The notes under the pieces: model-generated | Database searches by the model: none | Seen by the model: the letters and a program-made list of their open reading frames with translations, nothing else | Told to the model about the DNA's origin: nothing | In this document: piece after piece, positions 20,305-29,781 of the stretch | Position numbering within the stretch: position 1 is the first letter of the stretch | Layout: each line of letters starts with the position of its first letter | Translations under genes and position numbers: made by a program | Source: Flavobacterium frigidimaris | GTDB taxonomy: Bacteria > Bacteroidota > Bacteroidia > Flavobacteriales > Flavobacteriaceae | Assembly: GCA_900129595.1 (NCBI GenBank) | Contig: FQWG01000003.1 | Span: 248,001 to 312,000 of the forward strand | Direction of reading: 5' to 3' | Length of the DNA stretch: 64,000 nucleotides

Positions 20305-21159
20305 ATGCAAAAAATAACCATTCTGATTCACTGCAAAGACCAAAAGGGAATTATCGCCGCAGTGACTACTTTTATTGCTAAAGTAGAAGGAAATATTACC
20401 TACATCGACCAACATGTTGACGTAGAACAAAATGTGTTTTTTATGCGATTGGAATGTGAACTGACCAATCATAACATAACAATCGAAGGCCTGAAAGCTG
20501 ATTTTGACAAAACTATTGCCTCTGATTTTAATATGTCATGGGATTTGTACAATCAGGAGCAAAAGCCAAAAATGGCATTGTTTGTATCTAAATACGATCA
20601 CTGTTTGTTTGATATTTTAGGACGTTACAGTGCCGGAGAATTAAATATTGAAATTCCGGTAATCATTAGTAATCATAACGATTTAAGATCGATTGCAGAA
20701 CGTTTTGATATTCCGTTTCACTGCGTGCCTTTTACCAAAGACAATAAAGAAGAAGGCGAAGCCAAACAAATTGAATTATTAGAACGATATCAAATTAACT
20801 TTATCGTTTTGGCGCGCTATATGCAGATTATCACCCCTAAATTGATTTCGCTTTACGAGAATAAAATTATCAATATTCACCATTCTTTTTTACCTGCTTT
20901 TCCGGGTGCAAAACCGTATCATTCGGCTTTCAAACGTGGGGTAAAAATTATTGGGGCAACCAGTCATTATGTTACGGCAGAATTAGATGAAGGACCAATT
21001 ATCGAACAGGATATTGCAAGGGTTTCTCACATACATTCGGTAGATGATTTTATTATGAAAGGAAGAGATCTGGAACGTATTGTTCTGGCTCGCGCTATAA
21101 AACTGCATGCAGAACGTAAGACAATGGTTTATAGTAATAAAACCGTTGTTTTCTCTTAG
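20305..21159 (+). CDS. purU: Formyltetrahydrofolate deformylase
   Basis: 284 residues, the normal length. Residues about 5-80 are an ACT domain (ILIHCKDQKGIIAAVTTFIA) that binds regulatory amino acids. Residues about 88-270 are the formyl transferase fold related to PurN: NIHHSFLPAFPG with Asn190 and His192, and the catalytic Asp228 in LDEGPII. The enzyme hydrolyses 10-formyl-THF to THF and formate, balancing one-carbon pools. No other folate or purine gene adjoins it; folE lies 42 kb away in this window. Confidence 0.95.
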   Translation: MQKITILIHCKDQKGIIAAVTTFIAKVEGNITYIDQHVDVEQNVFFMRLECELTNHNITIEGLKADFDKTIASDFNMSWDLYNQEQKPKMALFVSKYDHCLFDILGRYSAGELNIEIPVIISNHNDLRSIAERFDIPFHCVPFTKDNKEEGEAKQIELLERYQINFIVLARYMQIITPKLISLYENKIINIHHSFLPAFPGAKPYHSAFKRGVKIIGATSHYVTAELDEGPIIEQDIARVSHIHSVDDFIMKGRDLERIVLARAIKLHAERKTMVYSNKTVVFS

Positions 21160-21569
21160 TCTAAGTTGCTAAGATTCTGAAGTATTGAGATCCTAAGTTT
21201 TTTTTACAGCAAAGGGTTACGTTAAGTTCGTTAAGTTTTTATTCTGGCAATGTAAAAGAATGTGAAGATCCCAAAGCTTTGTCTCTAATTATTAGCCACT
21301 GATTGTACGGATTGAAACAGTTTTCACTGGTTTCTTTTCTTCGAGCCTACCAATTAAATTAATAGTTCCGAAGGAATGAAATATATTGTAGAGCTGGACT
21401 TCACTCCAGTTTACATTAAGAGAATATATAGTTTTTGAATATTTAGAAGATTTATATTAAAAACAAACCTGACAGGTTTCAAAAACCTGTCGGGTTTACT
21501 CTTTAAGATCAAAGATAACGGTTCTTAAAAAAACTTTGAACCTTTGTTACTTTGAGCCTTTGAACCTTT
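21160..21569. repeat. Gene-free gap with dispersed repeat fragments and a hairpin
   Basis: No gene is seen. Recognisable pieces are TATTGTAGAGCTGGACTTCA at about 21384-21403 (found again at 48190-48208), the hairpin at 21465-21497, and a run of CTTTGAACCTTTG-type words at 21534-21568 that recurs at 32955-33000 and 44240-44285. Confidence 0.5.
21465..21497. terminator. Strong hairpin AAACCTGACAGGTTT / AACCTGTCGGGTTT
   Basis: A stem of about 14 pairs with A and T flanks; may terminate catalase transcription from the right, although it is 73 bases from that stop. A related hairpin is at 59349-59383. Confidence 0.5.
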
Positions 21570-23063
21570 TTATCGAACGACAATAGACAATCTTGGATCA
21601 CTAAAGTTATTTACTTCATCCATCGTCATTCCCAATGCATTTGCTACTCCTGTTCCGTATGCCGGATCAGCTTTGTAACAATTTCTGATGTGTCTTACCT
21701 GAATAAATTTCTGTGCTCCTCCTACTTGTCCTGCGGTATTTTTGAATAATAATTGTTTTTTCTCCTCTGTTAATAAGTTGAACAACAAACCTGGCTGAGT
21801 GAAATAATCATTATCATCATCTCTGAAATTATGGGCATACGCATCGCCATGAAGTGCTAATGGAGGCTCTTTGAATTCAGGTTGCTCCTGCCATTCCCCA
21901 AAACTATTAGGCTCATAATGTTTACGACTTCCGTTATTTCCGTCTACGCGCATGGCACCGTCTCTGTGGAAAGTATTATAAGGACATCTGGATGAATTTA
22001 CAGGGATCTGGTAGTTGTTTACTCCTAAACGGTAACGATGAGCATCTCCGTAAGAAAACAAACGTGCCTGCAGCATTTTATCCGGTGAAAAGCTAATTCC
22101 GGGTGGTACGTGCGCCGGATTAAAAGCAGCTTGTTCTACTTCAGCAAAATAGTTTTCAGGATTTTTATTTAATTCGAATTCTCCAACAGGAATTAAGGGA
22201 AAATCACCTTTTAACCACACTTTTGTCAAATCAAAAGGATGAAAACGATAGGTAGCTGCCTGCTCCTCGCTCATGATCTGAACAAACATTTTCCATTTTG
22301 GGAAATTTCCTTCTTCAATCGCATCAAATAAATCTCTTTGATGACTTTCTCTGTCGTTACCTACTAACAGAGCAGCTTCTTCATCAGATAAATTATCAAT
22401 TCCTTGTTGTGATACAAAGTGAAATTTTACATAGTTTCTTTCGTTTTGAGCATTCAGGAAACTAAAAGTGTGACTACCAAATCCGTGCATTTGCCTGTAC
22501 GATCTCGGAATTCCGCGATCACTCATTACAATGGTAACCTGATGTAAGGCTTCAGGCAATAAAGTCCAAAAATCCCAATTGTTATCAGCACTTCTCAAAT
22601 TGGTTTTTGGATCACGTTTTACAGCGTGATTTAAATCAGGAAATTTCATTGGGTCACGAAAAAAGAAAACCGGTGTATTATTACCTACCAAATCCCAATT
22701 TCCTTCATTGGTATAAAATTTCATGGCAAAACCACGAATATCTCTTTCGGCGTCAGCAGCACCTCTTTCACCTGCAACAGTTGAAAAACGTACAAACATT
22801 TCCGTTTTTTTACCAATTTCCGAAAACAAATCGGCTCTTGTATATTTTGTAATATCATGAGTTACAGTAAAAGTCCCGTAAGCTCCCGAACCTTTGGCGT
22901 GCATTCTTCGTTCCGGAATTACCTCACGGTCAAAATGCGCCATTTTTTCTAAAAACCAAAAATCTTGTAATAAAACAGGTCCACGAGGTCCTGCAGTCTG
23001 AATGTTTTGATTGTCCGGAACGGGAGTTCCTGTTGCAGTTGTTAATTTTTTGCTTGAATCCAT
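21570..23063 (-). CDS. katA: Catalase (heme, small-subunit clade)
   Basis: 497 residues, typical of clade 3 small-subunit catalases. Visible landmarks are the distal His55 in [12 protein letters not shown], Asn128/129 in [14 protein letters not shown], and the proximal heme-ligand Tyr in [14 protein letters not shown] (RLFSYxxxxxxR signature). It disproportionates hydrogen peroxide in the cytoplasm; no signal peptide is present. On the minus strand a perfect -7 box TATATTTG lies at plus-strand 23087-23094, 24 bases before the ATG. Two tandem predicted small RNAs lie immediately upstream on the opposite strand. Confidence 0.97.
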   Translation of the reverse strand: MDSSKKLTTATGTPVPDNQNIQTAGPRGPVLLQDFWFLEKMAHFDREVIPERRMHAKGSGAYGTFTVTHDITKYTRADLFSEIGKKTEMFVRFSTVAGERGAADAERDIRGFAMKFYTNEGNWDLVGNNTPVFFFRDPMKFPDLNHAVKRDPKTNLRSADNNWDFWTLLPEALHQVTIVMSDRGIPRSYRQMHGFGSHTFSFLNAQNERNYVKFHFVSQQGIDNLSDEEAALLVGNDRESHQRDLFDAIEEGNFPKWKMFVQIMSEEQAATYRFHPFDLTKVWLKGDFPLIPVGEFELNKNPENYFAEVEQAAFNPAHVPPGISFSPDKMLQARLFSYGDAHRYRLGVNNYQIPVNSSRCPYNTFHRDGAMRVDGNNGSRKHYEPNSFGEWQEQPEFKEPPLALHGDAYAHNFRDDDNDYFTQPGLLFNLLTEEKKQLLFKNTAGQVGGAQKFIQVRHIRNCYKADPAYGTGVANALGMTMDEVNNFSDPRLSIVVR

Positions 23064-23086
23064 ATTGCTGATATTTAATGTTTTAT

Positions 23087-23094
23087 CAAATATA
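23087..23094 (-). promoter_or_regulatory. -7 box of katA
   Basis: CAAATATA on the plus strand, i.e. TATATTTG on the minus strand, an exact TAnnTTTG match. A convincing -33 TTTG at the usual distance was not found, so activation by a regulator is possible. Confidence 0.5.
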
Positions 23095-23273
23095 CGAAGT
23101 TATCTTTACGATATCTATAAACAAAATTGATTGTTATTATATTTTAATAATAAAAAACTATTTAACGTTACAGAAAGCTCAGAAACAACTCTTAAAAAAT
23201 CTTAACTTATGCCCAACAAAGTAATAACAAAACCTTAACAGCTAAACATCCATTTATGTTAGATCTTTGTAGT

Positions 23274-23352
23274 GTAATAAACTGGTTATTTATTATTTTG
23301 GTTTTGGTTAGTTAAATGATGCCGGCGTCTTCGAGATGCCGGCATTCTTTTT
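23274..23352 (+). ncRNA. Predicted small RNA, copy 1
   Basis: Part of a 151-bp direct repeat (23203-23353 and 23471-23622). The box GATCTTTG (23262-23269) resembles a -7 element. About 80 bases on is a strong terminator: ATGCCGGCGTCT / AGATGCCGGCAT around a tight loop (23319-23345) followed by TTCTTTTTT. In between is the nearly invariant AAACTGGTTATTTATTATTT. No ORF is shared: the ATGATG of this copy is ATAGTG in copy 2. That favours RNA over peptide. Confidence 0.55.
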
Positions 23353-23541
23353 TATAATAATTTATGTTTCAGGTTTAAAGTTTCAGGTGGCTTTTCTTTG
23401 CCATTCCTTTATCTAAAAAACGTAAGTTTCATTCATACAAAACTATCTACAAATAATAAAACTTAGACATTAACTTATCTTCAACAAAGTAATAACAAGA
23501 CCTTAACACCATAAGATTGATATATATCGGATCTTTGTCAT

Positions 23542-23622
23542 GTAATAAACTGGTTATTTATTATTTTGGTTTTGGTTAGTTAAATAGTGCCGGCGTTTTC
23601 GAGATGCCGGCATTCTTTTTTG
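23542..23622 (+). ncRNA. Predicted small RNA, copy 2
   Basis: Second unit of the tandem repeat, with GATCTTTG at 23530-23537. The terminator stem GTGCCGGCGTTT / AGATGCCGGCAT differs from copy 1 at two positions on the 5' side, and each change leaves a G-U or A-U-type pair, so the fold is kept. It reads toward the 3' end of the BtuF-like gene. Confidence 0.55.
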
Positions 23623-23683
23623 GCTAAAATTCCAATAAAAAAAAATCCAAATGCCAATTTAACTCTGGATTTGGATTTGGAAT

Positions 23684-24484
23684 TTAATTCTTCAATCTTT
23701 CATGTAATATTTTAAAATACGGAAATGCCTTTAGCAAACGGCTGCCATGCCAGGAGAACATCTCGCCATCTACGAAAACCGTTTTAGCATGATGAGTAAA
23801 CCTGCCAATTTCAAAAGCATCTTCTTCTTTAAAAGGATAAGGTTCTGAGGAAAGAAAAACCAAATCAGGATCGCCTTCGATACGCATTTTTTTTATTTCG
23901 ACTTCAGGATAGCGTCCTTTGTCTTCGTAGATATTCTGAAAATGATTTAGCTTTAATAATTCATTGATATAAGTATCATTTCCGGCCACCATAAACGGAT
24001 TCTTCCAGATAAAATAAGCAGCTTTCTTTACAGGAATATCTGCAATATATTTTTTGAAATCGCTTAAAGCGAAAGCCAATTTGTTATTCCATTTTTGAGA
24101 TTCGGTTCTGCAGTTAAAGAGCTGACCAAAATCTGAAATCATCTGAAAATTATCTTCTATAGTAATGATATTCGTTACCCAAACCGGGCAAATCGCACTT
24201 AGCTGCTCTACAATTTCCGGAGTATTTTCTTCTTTATTACAAATGATAATATCAGGCTGAAGCAATTTTATCTTCTCAAAATGAATTTTCTTGGTACCGC
24301 CCACTATTTTCTTAGTCGATTTTAAATGGTACGGATGAACACAAAACTTCGTGATTCCGATGATTTTATCTTCTAAACCTAAATCGTATAGTAATTCGGT
24401 TTGAGAAGGCACCAACGAGATAATGCGCATTGGAGCGGTTTCAAAAGAATGCAAAATACCAAGCTGATCAGGAAATTGTTTCAT
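23684..24484 (-). CDS. BtuF-like metal/cobalamin-binding protein without signal peptide
   Basis: 266 residues of the periplasmic-binding-protein type with a helical backbone. It begins at MRIISLVPSQTELLYDLGL (an in-frame ATG lies at residue 19, so the real protein may start there) and continues with GITKFCVHP, LLQPDIIICNKEENTPE, and ends VDGEMFSWHGSRLLKAFPYF. These are hallmarks of BtuF/FhuD-class cobalamin or siderophore receptors. No signal peptide or lipobox precedes the domain, so it would be cytoplasmic as encoded, which is unusual but known in Bacteroidota. No ABC transporter genes are nearby. Ligand unknown. Confidence 0.8.
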   Translation of the reverse strand: MKQFPDQLGILHSFETAPMRIISLVPSQTELLYDLGLEDKIIGITKFCVHPYHLKSTKKIVGGTKKIHFEKIKLLQPDIIICNKEENTPEIVEQLSAICPVWVTNIITIEDNFQMISDFGQLFNCRTESQKWNNKLAFALSDFKKYIADIPVKKAAYFIWKNPFMVAGNDTYINELLKLNHFQNIYEDKGRYPEVEIKKMRIEGDPDLVFLSSEPYPFKEEDAFEIGRFTHHAKTVFVDGEMFSWHGSRLLKAFPYFKILHERLKN

Positions 24485-24534
24485 ATTTGTTTCATGTTTG
24501 TTTTGTTTCAGGTTTCAAGTTTTGGATTGTGTTG

Positions 24535-24650
24535 ATTTAACCGCAAAGTTCGCAAAGATTTGTACTCTTTGTGGAAAGTTATTTTGTATCAAAAAAAGTT
24601 CGCAAAGCTTTGTCTTGATATAGCTTTGCAAACTTTGCGTTTTCTTAACA
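24535..24650. repeat. TTTGCG-type palindromic repeat
   Basis: Begins TTTAACCGCAAAGTTCGCAAAG and later carries AACTTTGCG, AGCTTTGC and AAAGTTCGCAAAG in both orientations; related to the element at 7251-7377. Non-coding. Confidence 0.55.
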
Positions 24651-24718
24651 TTCATTTAGATGAAAAACTTAGCTTACTTTTTGGTTAAAATATTTTCAAA
24701 GTAAAGCAACCTGAAACT

Positions 24719-25546
24719 TTAAACCTGAAACTTTAAACTAAGAATCTTTTCCATTTCTTTTTGTACTGATAATGCTTCTTCTCTCGCCTTTTCGGCAAAA
24801 TCAGTTCCTTTTGAGGCATAAATTATGGCTCTTGCTGAGTTTACCAATAATCCCACTTTATCATTCATTCCGTATTTACATACTTCAGATAAACTTCCGC
24901 CCTGAGCGCCAATTCCGGGAACCAGTAAAAAGCTGTCCGGAACAATTTTTCTGATATCAGCAAAATATTCGGCTTTTGTAGCACCAACCACATACATTAG
25001 ATTGTGGCTGTTTTTCCATGTTTTAGAAGTCTCTAAAACCTGTTTGTATAATTCTTTTCCGTTGGTGGTTAAAGTCTGAAAATCGAAAGCTCCTTCGTTA
25101 GAAGTTAATGCTAACATTATGGTATGTTTGTTTTCGAAAGCCAAAAATGGTTCAACCGAATCTTTCCCCATATAAGGTGCAACGGTTACACTATCAAAAT
25201 TCAGGTCTTCAAAAAAAGCTTTTGCGTACATGCTTGAAGTATTTCCTATATCGCCACGTTTTGCATCTGCAATCGTAAAAATTTCAGGGAAATTCTCGTT
25301 GATATAGTTGATTGTTTTCTGCAAAGACATCCATCCTTTTATACCATACGCTTCAAAAAAAGCAGTGTTGGGTTTGTATCCCACAGCCAGATCGTGTGTA
25401 GCATCGATTATGGCTTTATTGAATTCGAAAATAGGATCTTCTGTTTCTAATAAATGAGCTGGGATTTTGGTCAGATCCGGATCCAGTCCCACGCATAAAA
25501 ATGATTTTTTTGAAAGAATTTGTTCGTGTAGTTGTTGTGTTGTCAT
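24719..25546 (-). CDS. pyrF: Orotidine 5'-phosphate decarboxylase (type 2)
   Basis: 275 residues, the length of the longer OMPDC class found in Bacteroidota. Substrate residues are in CVGLDPD (20-24), [10 protein letters not shown] and the catalytic block [12 protein letters not shown] with Asp94, Lys96 and Asp99; the phosphate loop PGIGAQGG is near the C-terminus. It converts OMP to UMP, the last step of pyrimidine synthesis, in the cytosol. Monocistronic here. A divergently oriented dps gene begins 156 bases away. Confidence 0.96.
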   Translation of the reverse strand: MTTQQLHEQILSKKSFLCVGLDPDLTKIPAHLLETEDPIFEFNKAIIDATHDLAVGYKPNTAFFEAYGIKGWMSLQKTINYINENFPEIFTIADAKRGDIGNTSSMYAKAFFEDLNFDSVTVAPYMGKDSVEPFLAFENKHTIMLALTSNEGAFDFQTLTTNGKELYKQVLETSKTWKNSHNLMYVVGATKAEYFADIRKIVPDSFLLVPGIGAQGGSLSEVCKYGMNDKVGLLVNSARAIIYASKGTDFAEKAREEALSVQKEMEKILSLKFQV

Positions 25547-25701
25547 ATTGAATTTTACTAGTGCGGCAAAATTACAAATAATATTATTGGTTTACGAATT
25601 TCGATTTCACATTGAATTCATGTAACATCCTGAATAAATTATGTAAGAAAAATGAATTACTTCTTCTCTATTTTTGATAACGAACCGCAAATCAAACAAT
25701 T

Positions 25702-26178
25702 ATGACTCCACATATCGGAATTACCCCAAAAAACCTAAAGAAAAGTACCGCTATGTTGGCTACGATTTTATCTAATGAAATGACGCTTTATGTAAAAACG
25801 AGAAAATTTCACTGGAACATTTCCGGAAATAGTTTTATGGAGCTGCATAAATTGTTTGAGGAACAATATCGAATTTTAGAAGCTAATATTGATGAAGTTG
25901 CAGAACGCATCAGCCAGCTTGGCGAAAAAACAATTGGAACGATGAAAGAGTTTATCGACAACTCTACCTTAAAAGAATCTCCAAAAGAATATGCTTCTCA
26001 GAAACACATGCTTGAAGAACTTTTAGAAAATCATGAACAGCTGGTAACCGAATTCAGGGAATTTATTCCGGCTTTTGAGAATGACGATAACAATGATATT
26101 GGTTCAGCTGATTTTGTAACAGGTTTATTGCAGCAACACGAAAAAATGGCGTGGGTTTTACGCCGTTATCAGGTTTAA
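25702..26178 (+). CDS. dps: Dps-family DNA-protecting ferritin-like protein
   Basis: 158 residues. The ferroxidase residues match Dps spacing: His37 (KFHWNISG), His49, Glu53, Asp64 and Glu68 (NIDEVAERI). It stores iron and uses hydrogen peroxide as oxidant, protecting DNA in stress and stationary phase. The C-terminal KMAWVLRRYQV is characteristic of the Bacteroidota branch. A TATTTTTG box at 25669-25676 precedes the ATG by 25 bases. It heads a cluster of stress-type genes (CsbD, regulators, DUF4142, YtxH, holin-like) running to 32389. Confidence 0.95.
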   Translation: MTPHIGITPKNLKKSTAMLATILSNEMTLYVKTRKFHWNISGNSFMELHKLFEEQYRILEANIDEVAERISQLGEKTIGTMKEFIDNSTLKESPKEYASQKHMLEELLENHEQLVTEFREFIPAFENDDNNDIGSADFVTGLLQQHEKMAWVLRRYQV

Positions 26179-26283
26179 AACTTCAAAATGTGAATTATGA
26201 AACGCTTTGCGAAATTGATATAACAAGGAAATAATGATGATTTCAGAAATTTACAATATTATAAATACTTAAAAATTATTATC

Positions 26284-26469
26284 ATGAATACTACAGAAAT
26301 AAAAGGAAACTGGAATGAGTTGAAAGGAAAACTGAAACAACAATATGCTGATCTTACAGATGACGATTTGTTGTATGATGAAGGAAAAGAAGACGAAATG
26401 TACGGAAAACTTCAACAAAAATTGGGAAAAACAAAAGATGAAGTCCGCAAAATCATTGCTGATTTGTAA
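26284..26469 (+). CDS. CsbD family stress-response protein
   Basis: 61 residues, all the CsbD signature: [29 protein letters not shown] near the start, then [21 protein letters not shown]. CsbD proteins are small, highly charged and induced by general stress in Bacillus; molecular role unknown. It lies 105 bases after dps and ends in a strong terminator at 26490-26528. Confidence 0.94.
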   Translation: MNTTEIKGNWNELKGKLKQQYADLTDDDLLYDEGKEDEMYGKLQQKLGKTKDEVRKIIADL

Positions 26470-26489
26470 GACCTTCTAAATCAAGCAGA

Positions 26490-26528
26490 AATACCGTCTA
26501 GTACAACAATATTAGACGGTATTTTTTT
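26490..26528 (+). terminator. Terminator after the CsbD gene
   Basis: AATACCGTCTA / TAGACGGTATT hairpin and seven Ts, 20 bases past the stop. Confidence 0.9.
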
Positions 26529-26627
26529 GAGACTTTTATTTAAATTAATCACGTCCTTTTATTGCTTAACCGCATTAAACTCTGTAACCAAAAATAAATT
26601 AATTATCTTTAACCAAATTTCTATAAA

Positions 26628-27179
26628 ATGAAACTATTTATAAAGTTTGATATCAACACAATTTGCTCGCTTTTTCTGAAACAAAACCTGGAACAACAGA
26701 ATGTAAATTTTACAACTTTGGGATTTGGCGAAATTGAAATTGCCGACAATATAGATGCTGAAGCACTTGAAACTTTAAAAAATAATTTGTTGCCCTGTGG
26801 TTTTGAAGTTGTCGAAAACCAGAAAAGTGTTCTGGTTCAAAAAATCAAAGACGCTATAATCGAGCTTGTTTTTATGGAAGACAGCAATAATTATAAAAGT
26901 TCTGTGTTTTTAGCTGAGAAACTAAATCACAGTTATGGCTATTTATCAAATGTTTTTTCGGAGGTAACCTATTCCTCTATCGAAAATTTTATCATTTTAC
27001 AGAAAATTGAAAGAGCCAAACAATTAATTATTATTAACGAAATGAGTCTGACCGAAATTGCTTTTTTACTCAACTACTCAAGTGTGGCCCATTTGAGCAC
27101 GCAGTTTAAGAATACAACGGGAATTACGCCATCGGCTTTTCAGAGAATAATTAAGAAACGTAGAGAAAATTTAAAATAA
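26628..27179 (+). CDS. AraC-type HTH regulator with HMA-like N-terminal domain
   Basis: 183 residues. The C-terminal half (about 88-175) is an AraC double HTH, with SVFLAEKLNHSYGYLSNVFSE and SLTEIAFLLNYSSVAHLSTQFK. The N-terminal about 65 residues follow the pattern of a ferredoxin-like heavy-metal-associated domain, found in front of AraC HTHs in many Bacteroidota (usually with NMVCxRC). Here only one cysteine (Cys13 in NTICSLF) is left, so metal binding by a CxxC pair is unlikely. It precedes the response regulator by 20 bases and the sensor kinase, suggesting a three-gene signalling unit. Confidence 0.86.
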   Translation: MKLFIKFDINTICSLFLKQNLEQQNVNFTTLGFGEIEIADNIDAEALETLKNNLLPCGFEVVENQKSVLVQKIKDAIIELVFMEDSNNYKSSVFLAEKLNHSYGYLSNVFSEVTYSSIENFIILQKIERAKQLIIINEMSLTEIAFLLNYSSVAHLSTQFKNTTGITPSAFQRIIKKRRENLK

Positions 27180-27199
27180 AACCCAAATACCACACTAAA

Positions 27200-27649
27200 A
27201 TGCAAAAAAACGCATTATACATTTTATTGGCTGATGATGATGAAGATGATCGTCTTTTTTTTAAGGATGCTTTTGAAGAAATAAAAATTCAGACAAAAGT
27301 TGATTTTGTTCATGACGGAATGCAATTAATGGAGCATTTGATGGATCCGGATACTAAACTACCCGATATCTTGTTTCTGGATTTGAACATGCCTAAAAAA
27401 ACAGGTAAAGAATGTCTGATCGAAATTAAAAAAACAGAACATCTTAAAAATATTATTATCGCCATTTATTCGACTTCATCATCAGAAGAAGATATTGAGG
27501 ATACTTTTATTCAGGGAGCGAATATTTATATCAAAAAGCCAAGCGATTTTAATACGCTTAAAAAAATAATTAATGAAGTCGTTACAGTAAACTGGCACTA
27601 TCATACCTCTGGGTTAAACCGTGATAATTTCCTGCTTCGATTAAAATAA
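27200..27649 (+). CDS. Single-domain response regulator
   Basis: 149 residues that form only a receiver domain: acidic pocket LADDDEDD (10-17), phosphoacceptor Asp61 in LFLDLNMP, Ser/Thr in YSTSSSEED and Lys in YIKKPSDF. There is no output domain, so it works by protein contact, like Rcp1 of phytochrome kinases, which it resembles. It lies 10 bases before the kinase gene, its likely partner. Confidence 0.95.
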   Translation: MQKNALYILLADDDEDDRLFFKDAFEEIKIQTKVDFVHDGMQLMEHLMDPDTKLPDILFLDLNMPKKTGKECLIEIKKTEHLKNIIIAIYSTSSSEEDIEDTFIQGANIYIKKPSDFNTLKKIINEVVTVNWHYHTSGLNRDNFLLRLK

Positions 27650-27659
27650 TAGCTTACCA

Positions 27660-29444
27660 ATGAAATGGATACCAAATTTTAATTCTTCAAACTCATTGAG
27701 AGTTATTTTTGTAATCGCGGTTTTCATTCTGTTATTTCTTTCTTCTATTGCTTACAAGCACAATCGGGATTTAGACGAATCCAGTAAAGTGGTAATGCAT
27801 ACGTACGAAATAAACATTCAATTAGAGCGATTAATGTCGGCGATTAAGGATGCTGAAACGGGGCAGCGTGGTTATATCATTACACGAAATGCCCGATTTC
27901 TGACGCCTTATATTTATTCGCGTGATAAAGTAAACACTTCATTTATCACCCTGAAAAAACTGACTGCTGACAATCCAAAACAGCAAAAAAACCTGGAAAA
28001 ATTATTCAAGCTAATTATTCAGCGTTTTGTCTCTTTTGAAAATTGTCTCAAATACAGCGATCCCAAAACATATGATAAACGAAAACTCGACAATCATATG
28101 TTTGGTGGTCGAATCCTGATGGAAAACATTCGTTTTCAGGTGGACGAAATGAATGATATAGAGAAAAATTACCTGGCAAAAAGACTTAAAATTTATGCTG
28201 CCGAAATTTCTTTAAGTCCCGTATTTTCTATTTCATTATTTCTTGTTGCCTTACTTTTTATTTTATTGGCCTACAGACAAATTAGCCGTGATTTTGAACG
28301 CCTGAAAATCTACAATAAAAAACTTTTGATTTCTAGCGGTCTGATGGCTGAATCTGAAAGTATTGGTAAATTCAGTACCTGGCAATGGGATTTAGATTCT
28401 AATAAAATCGATTATTCAGACAATCAATACCGTTTACTGGGTTTTGAACCTAATGCTTTTGTGCCCGTAAAAGAAACCTTCCTCGAATTTGTACATCCTG
28501 ATGACAAAGACAAAGTGGCAAAATCAATGGAAAACATTGTAGAGAAAAAACAACTGCCATTTGTTTACTACAAAATCACGCGTCCTGATTATGAAATACG
28601 TTATTTTAAATCGACCGGAAAACTTTTGACAGATCAGCAAGGAAGCAAAATTCTGTTGGGAATCAATTTTGATATTACTGACGAGCATTTACTGAATATC
28701 GAACTTCAGGAACGCAACAGAGAACTGGAGAAAAGCAATAAAGAACTGGCATCATTTAATCATGTGGCAAGTCACGATTTGCAGGAACCTCTTAGAAAAA
28801 TACAAACTTTTGTATCCCGAATTTCTGAAGCTGACAAAGCCGTTTTATCTGAAAGTGCCAAAGCATATATTTCTAAAATAGAAGTTTCAGCCAAAAGAAT
28901 GCGCGTTTTAATAGACGACTTACTGTTATTTTCGAGAACGAATACAACCAAAAAAGAGTTTATCAAATTAAGCCTGAACGAACTGCTTGAGAATGCAGAA
29001 TCTGAACTGGCGGAAATTATAGAAGAAAAGAAAGCCGTTATTACTGTCTCAAAATTGCCTAAGTTAGCGGTAATTCCGTATCAGATAGAACAGCTTTTCA
29101 TAAACTTAATCGGAAATTCATTAAAATACAGTCAGCCGGATAGCACACCTGAAATCAAGATTGAAAGCGAAAAAGTAAACTCAGCAGATTACCCTGATTT
29201 ATTAGAGCCAAATGTAAAGAAATTCCATAAAATTACCTTTACCGATAACGGAATGGGATTTGACCCGCAGTTTAAGGAAACCATATTTGTTTTATTCCAG
29301 CGTTTGCATTCAAAAACAGATTATCCGGGAACCGGAATTGGCCTGGCGATCTGCAAAAAAATTGTCGACAATCACAAAGGTCATATTATAGCAGACAGCA
29401 CACCAAATAAAGGTTCTGTTTTTACTGTTTTTCTACCGGAATAA
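27660..29444 (+). CDS. Membrane sensor histidine kinase (CHASE3-PAS-HisKA-HATPase)
   Basis: 594 residues. TM1 about 13-30; periplasmic CHASE3 domain about 35-180 with the signature KDAETGQRGYIIT; TM2 about 185-205. A PAS fold with PAC follows at about 235-345 (STWQWDLDSNKIDYSDNQYRLLG), then a short coiled coil. The dimerisation/phosphotransfer helix has His372 in ASHDLQEPLRK, and the ATP-binding domain has Asn486 in FINLIGNSLKYS, TDNGMGFD and GTGIGLAICKKIV. The H-box type matches phytochrome-like kinases that pair with single-domain regulators, and the gene follows one. The signal is unknown; its neighbours suggest envelope or general stress. Confidence 0.95.
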   Translation: MKWIPNFNSSNSLRVIFVIAVFILLFLSSIAYKHNRDLDESSKVVMHTYEINIQLERLMSAIKDAETGQRGYIITRNARFLTPYIYSRDKVNTSFITLKKLTADNPKQQKNLEKLFKLIIQRFVSFENCLKYSDPKTYDKRKLDNHMFGGRILMENIRFQVDEMNDIEKNYLAKRLKIYAAEISLSPVFSISLFLVALLFILLAYRQISRDFERLKIYNKKLLISSGLMAESESIGKFSTWQWDLDSNKIDYSDNQYRLLGFEPNAFVPVKETFLEFVHPDDKDKVAKSMENIVEKKQLPFVYYKITRPDYEIRYFKSTGKLLTDQQGSKILLGINFDITDEHLLNIELQERNRELEKSNKELASFNHVASHDLQEPLRKIQTFVSRISEADKAVLSESAKAYISKIEVSAKRMRVLIDDLLLFSRTNTTKKEFIKLSLNELLENAESELAEIIEEKKAVITVSKLPKLAVIPYQIEQLFINLIGNSLKYSQPDSTPEIKIESEKVNSADYPDLLEPNVKKFHKITFTDNGMGFDPQFKETIFVLFQRLHSKTDYPGTGIGLAICKKIVDNHKGHIIADSTPNKGSVFTVFLPE

Positions 29445-29618
29445 GAGTTTTCGATTTACAGTCATGGTCACCGTTTTTAGCAAACCTAAAAAATAGTTTT
29501 TAGTGCCGTCGCAGTTTGATTTAAAAACGAATCCTGGCACATAAATCAACACTCAAAACTCAGAATAAAAAAACCAATCATATTAAGAAAATCAATTTCA
29601 TAACATTTCACAAATACA

Positions 29619-29656
29619 AAAGAAACCATCGGCATTGCTGATGGTTTCTCTTTTTT
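29619..29656 (+). terminator. Terminator after the signalling operon
   Basis: AGAAACCATC / GATGGTTTCT stem and T run, 175 bases past the kinase stop. The rest of the gap 29445-29813 is AT-rich and holds the promoter-like motif ATCTTTGTAATGTAATA at 29782-29798. Confidence 0.8.
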
Positions 29657-29781
29657 ATTTCACAAACCGTCCTTAAATAAACAGCTGAAAAACAAAGAAA
29701 TAATCCCGTAAACAAACGTATTATGGGAATTATATAAACATTCTTTTTTATGCTGTAAAGCAAAACGCTTGTTTCGTTAGC

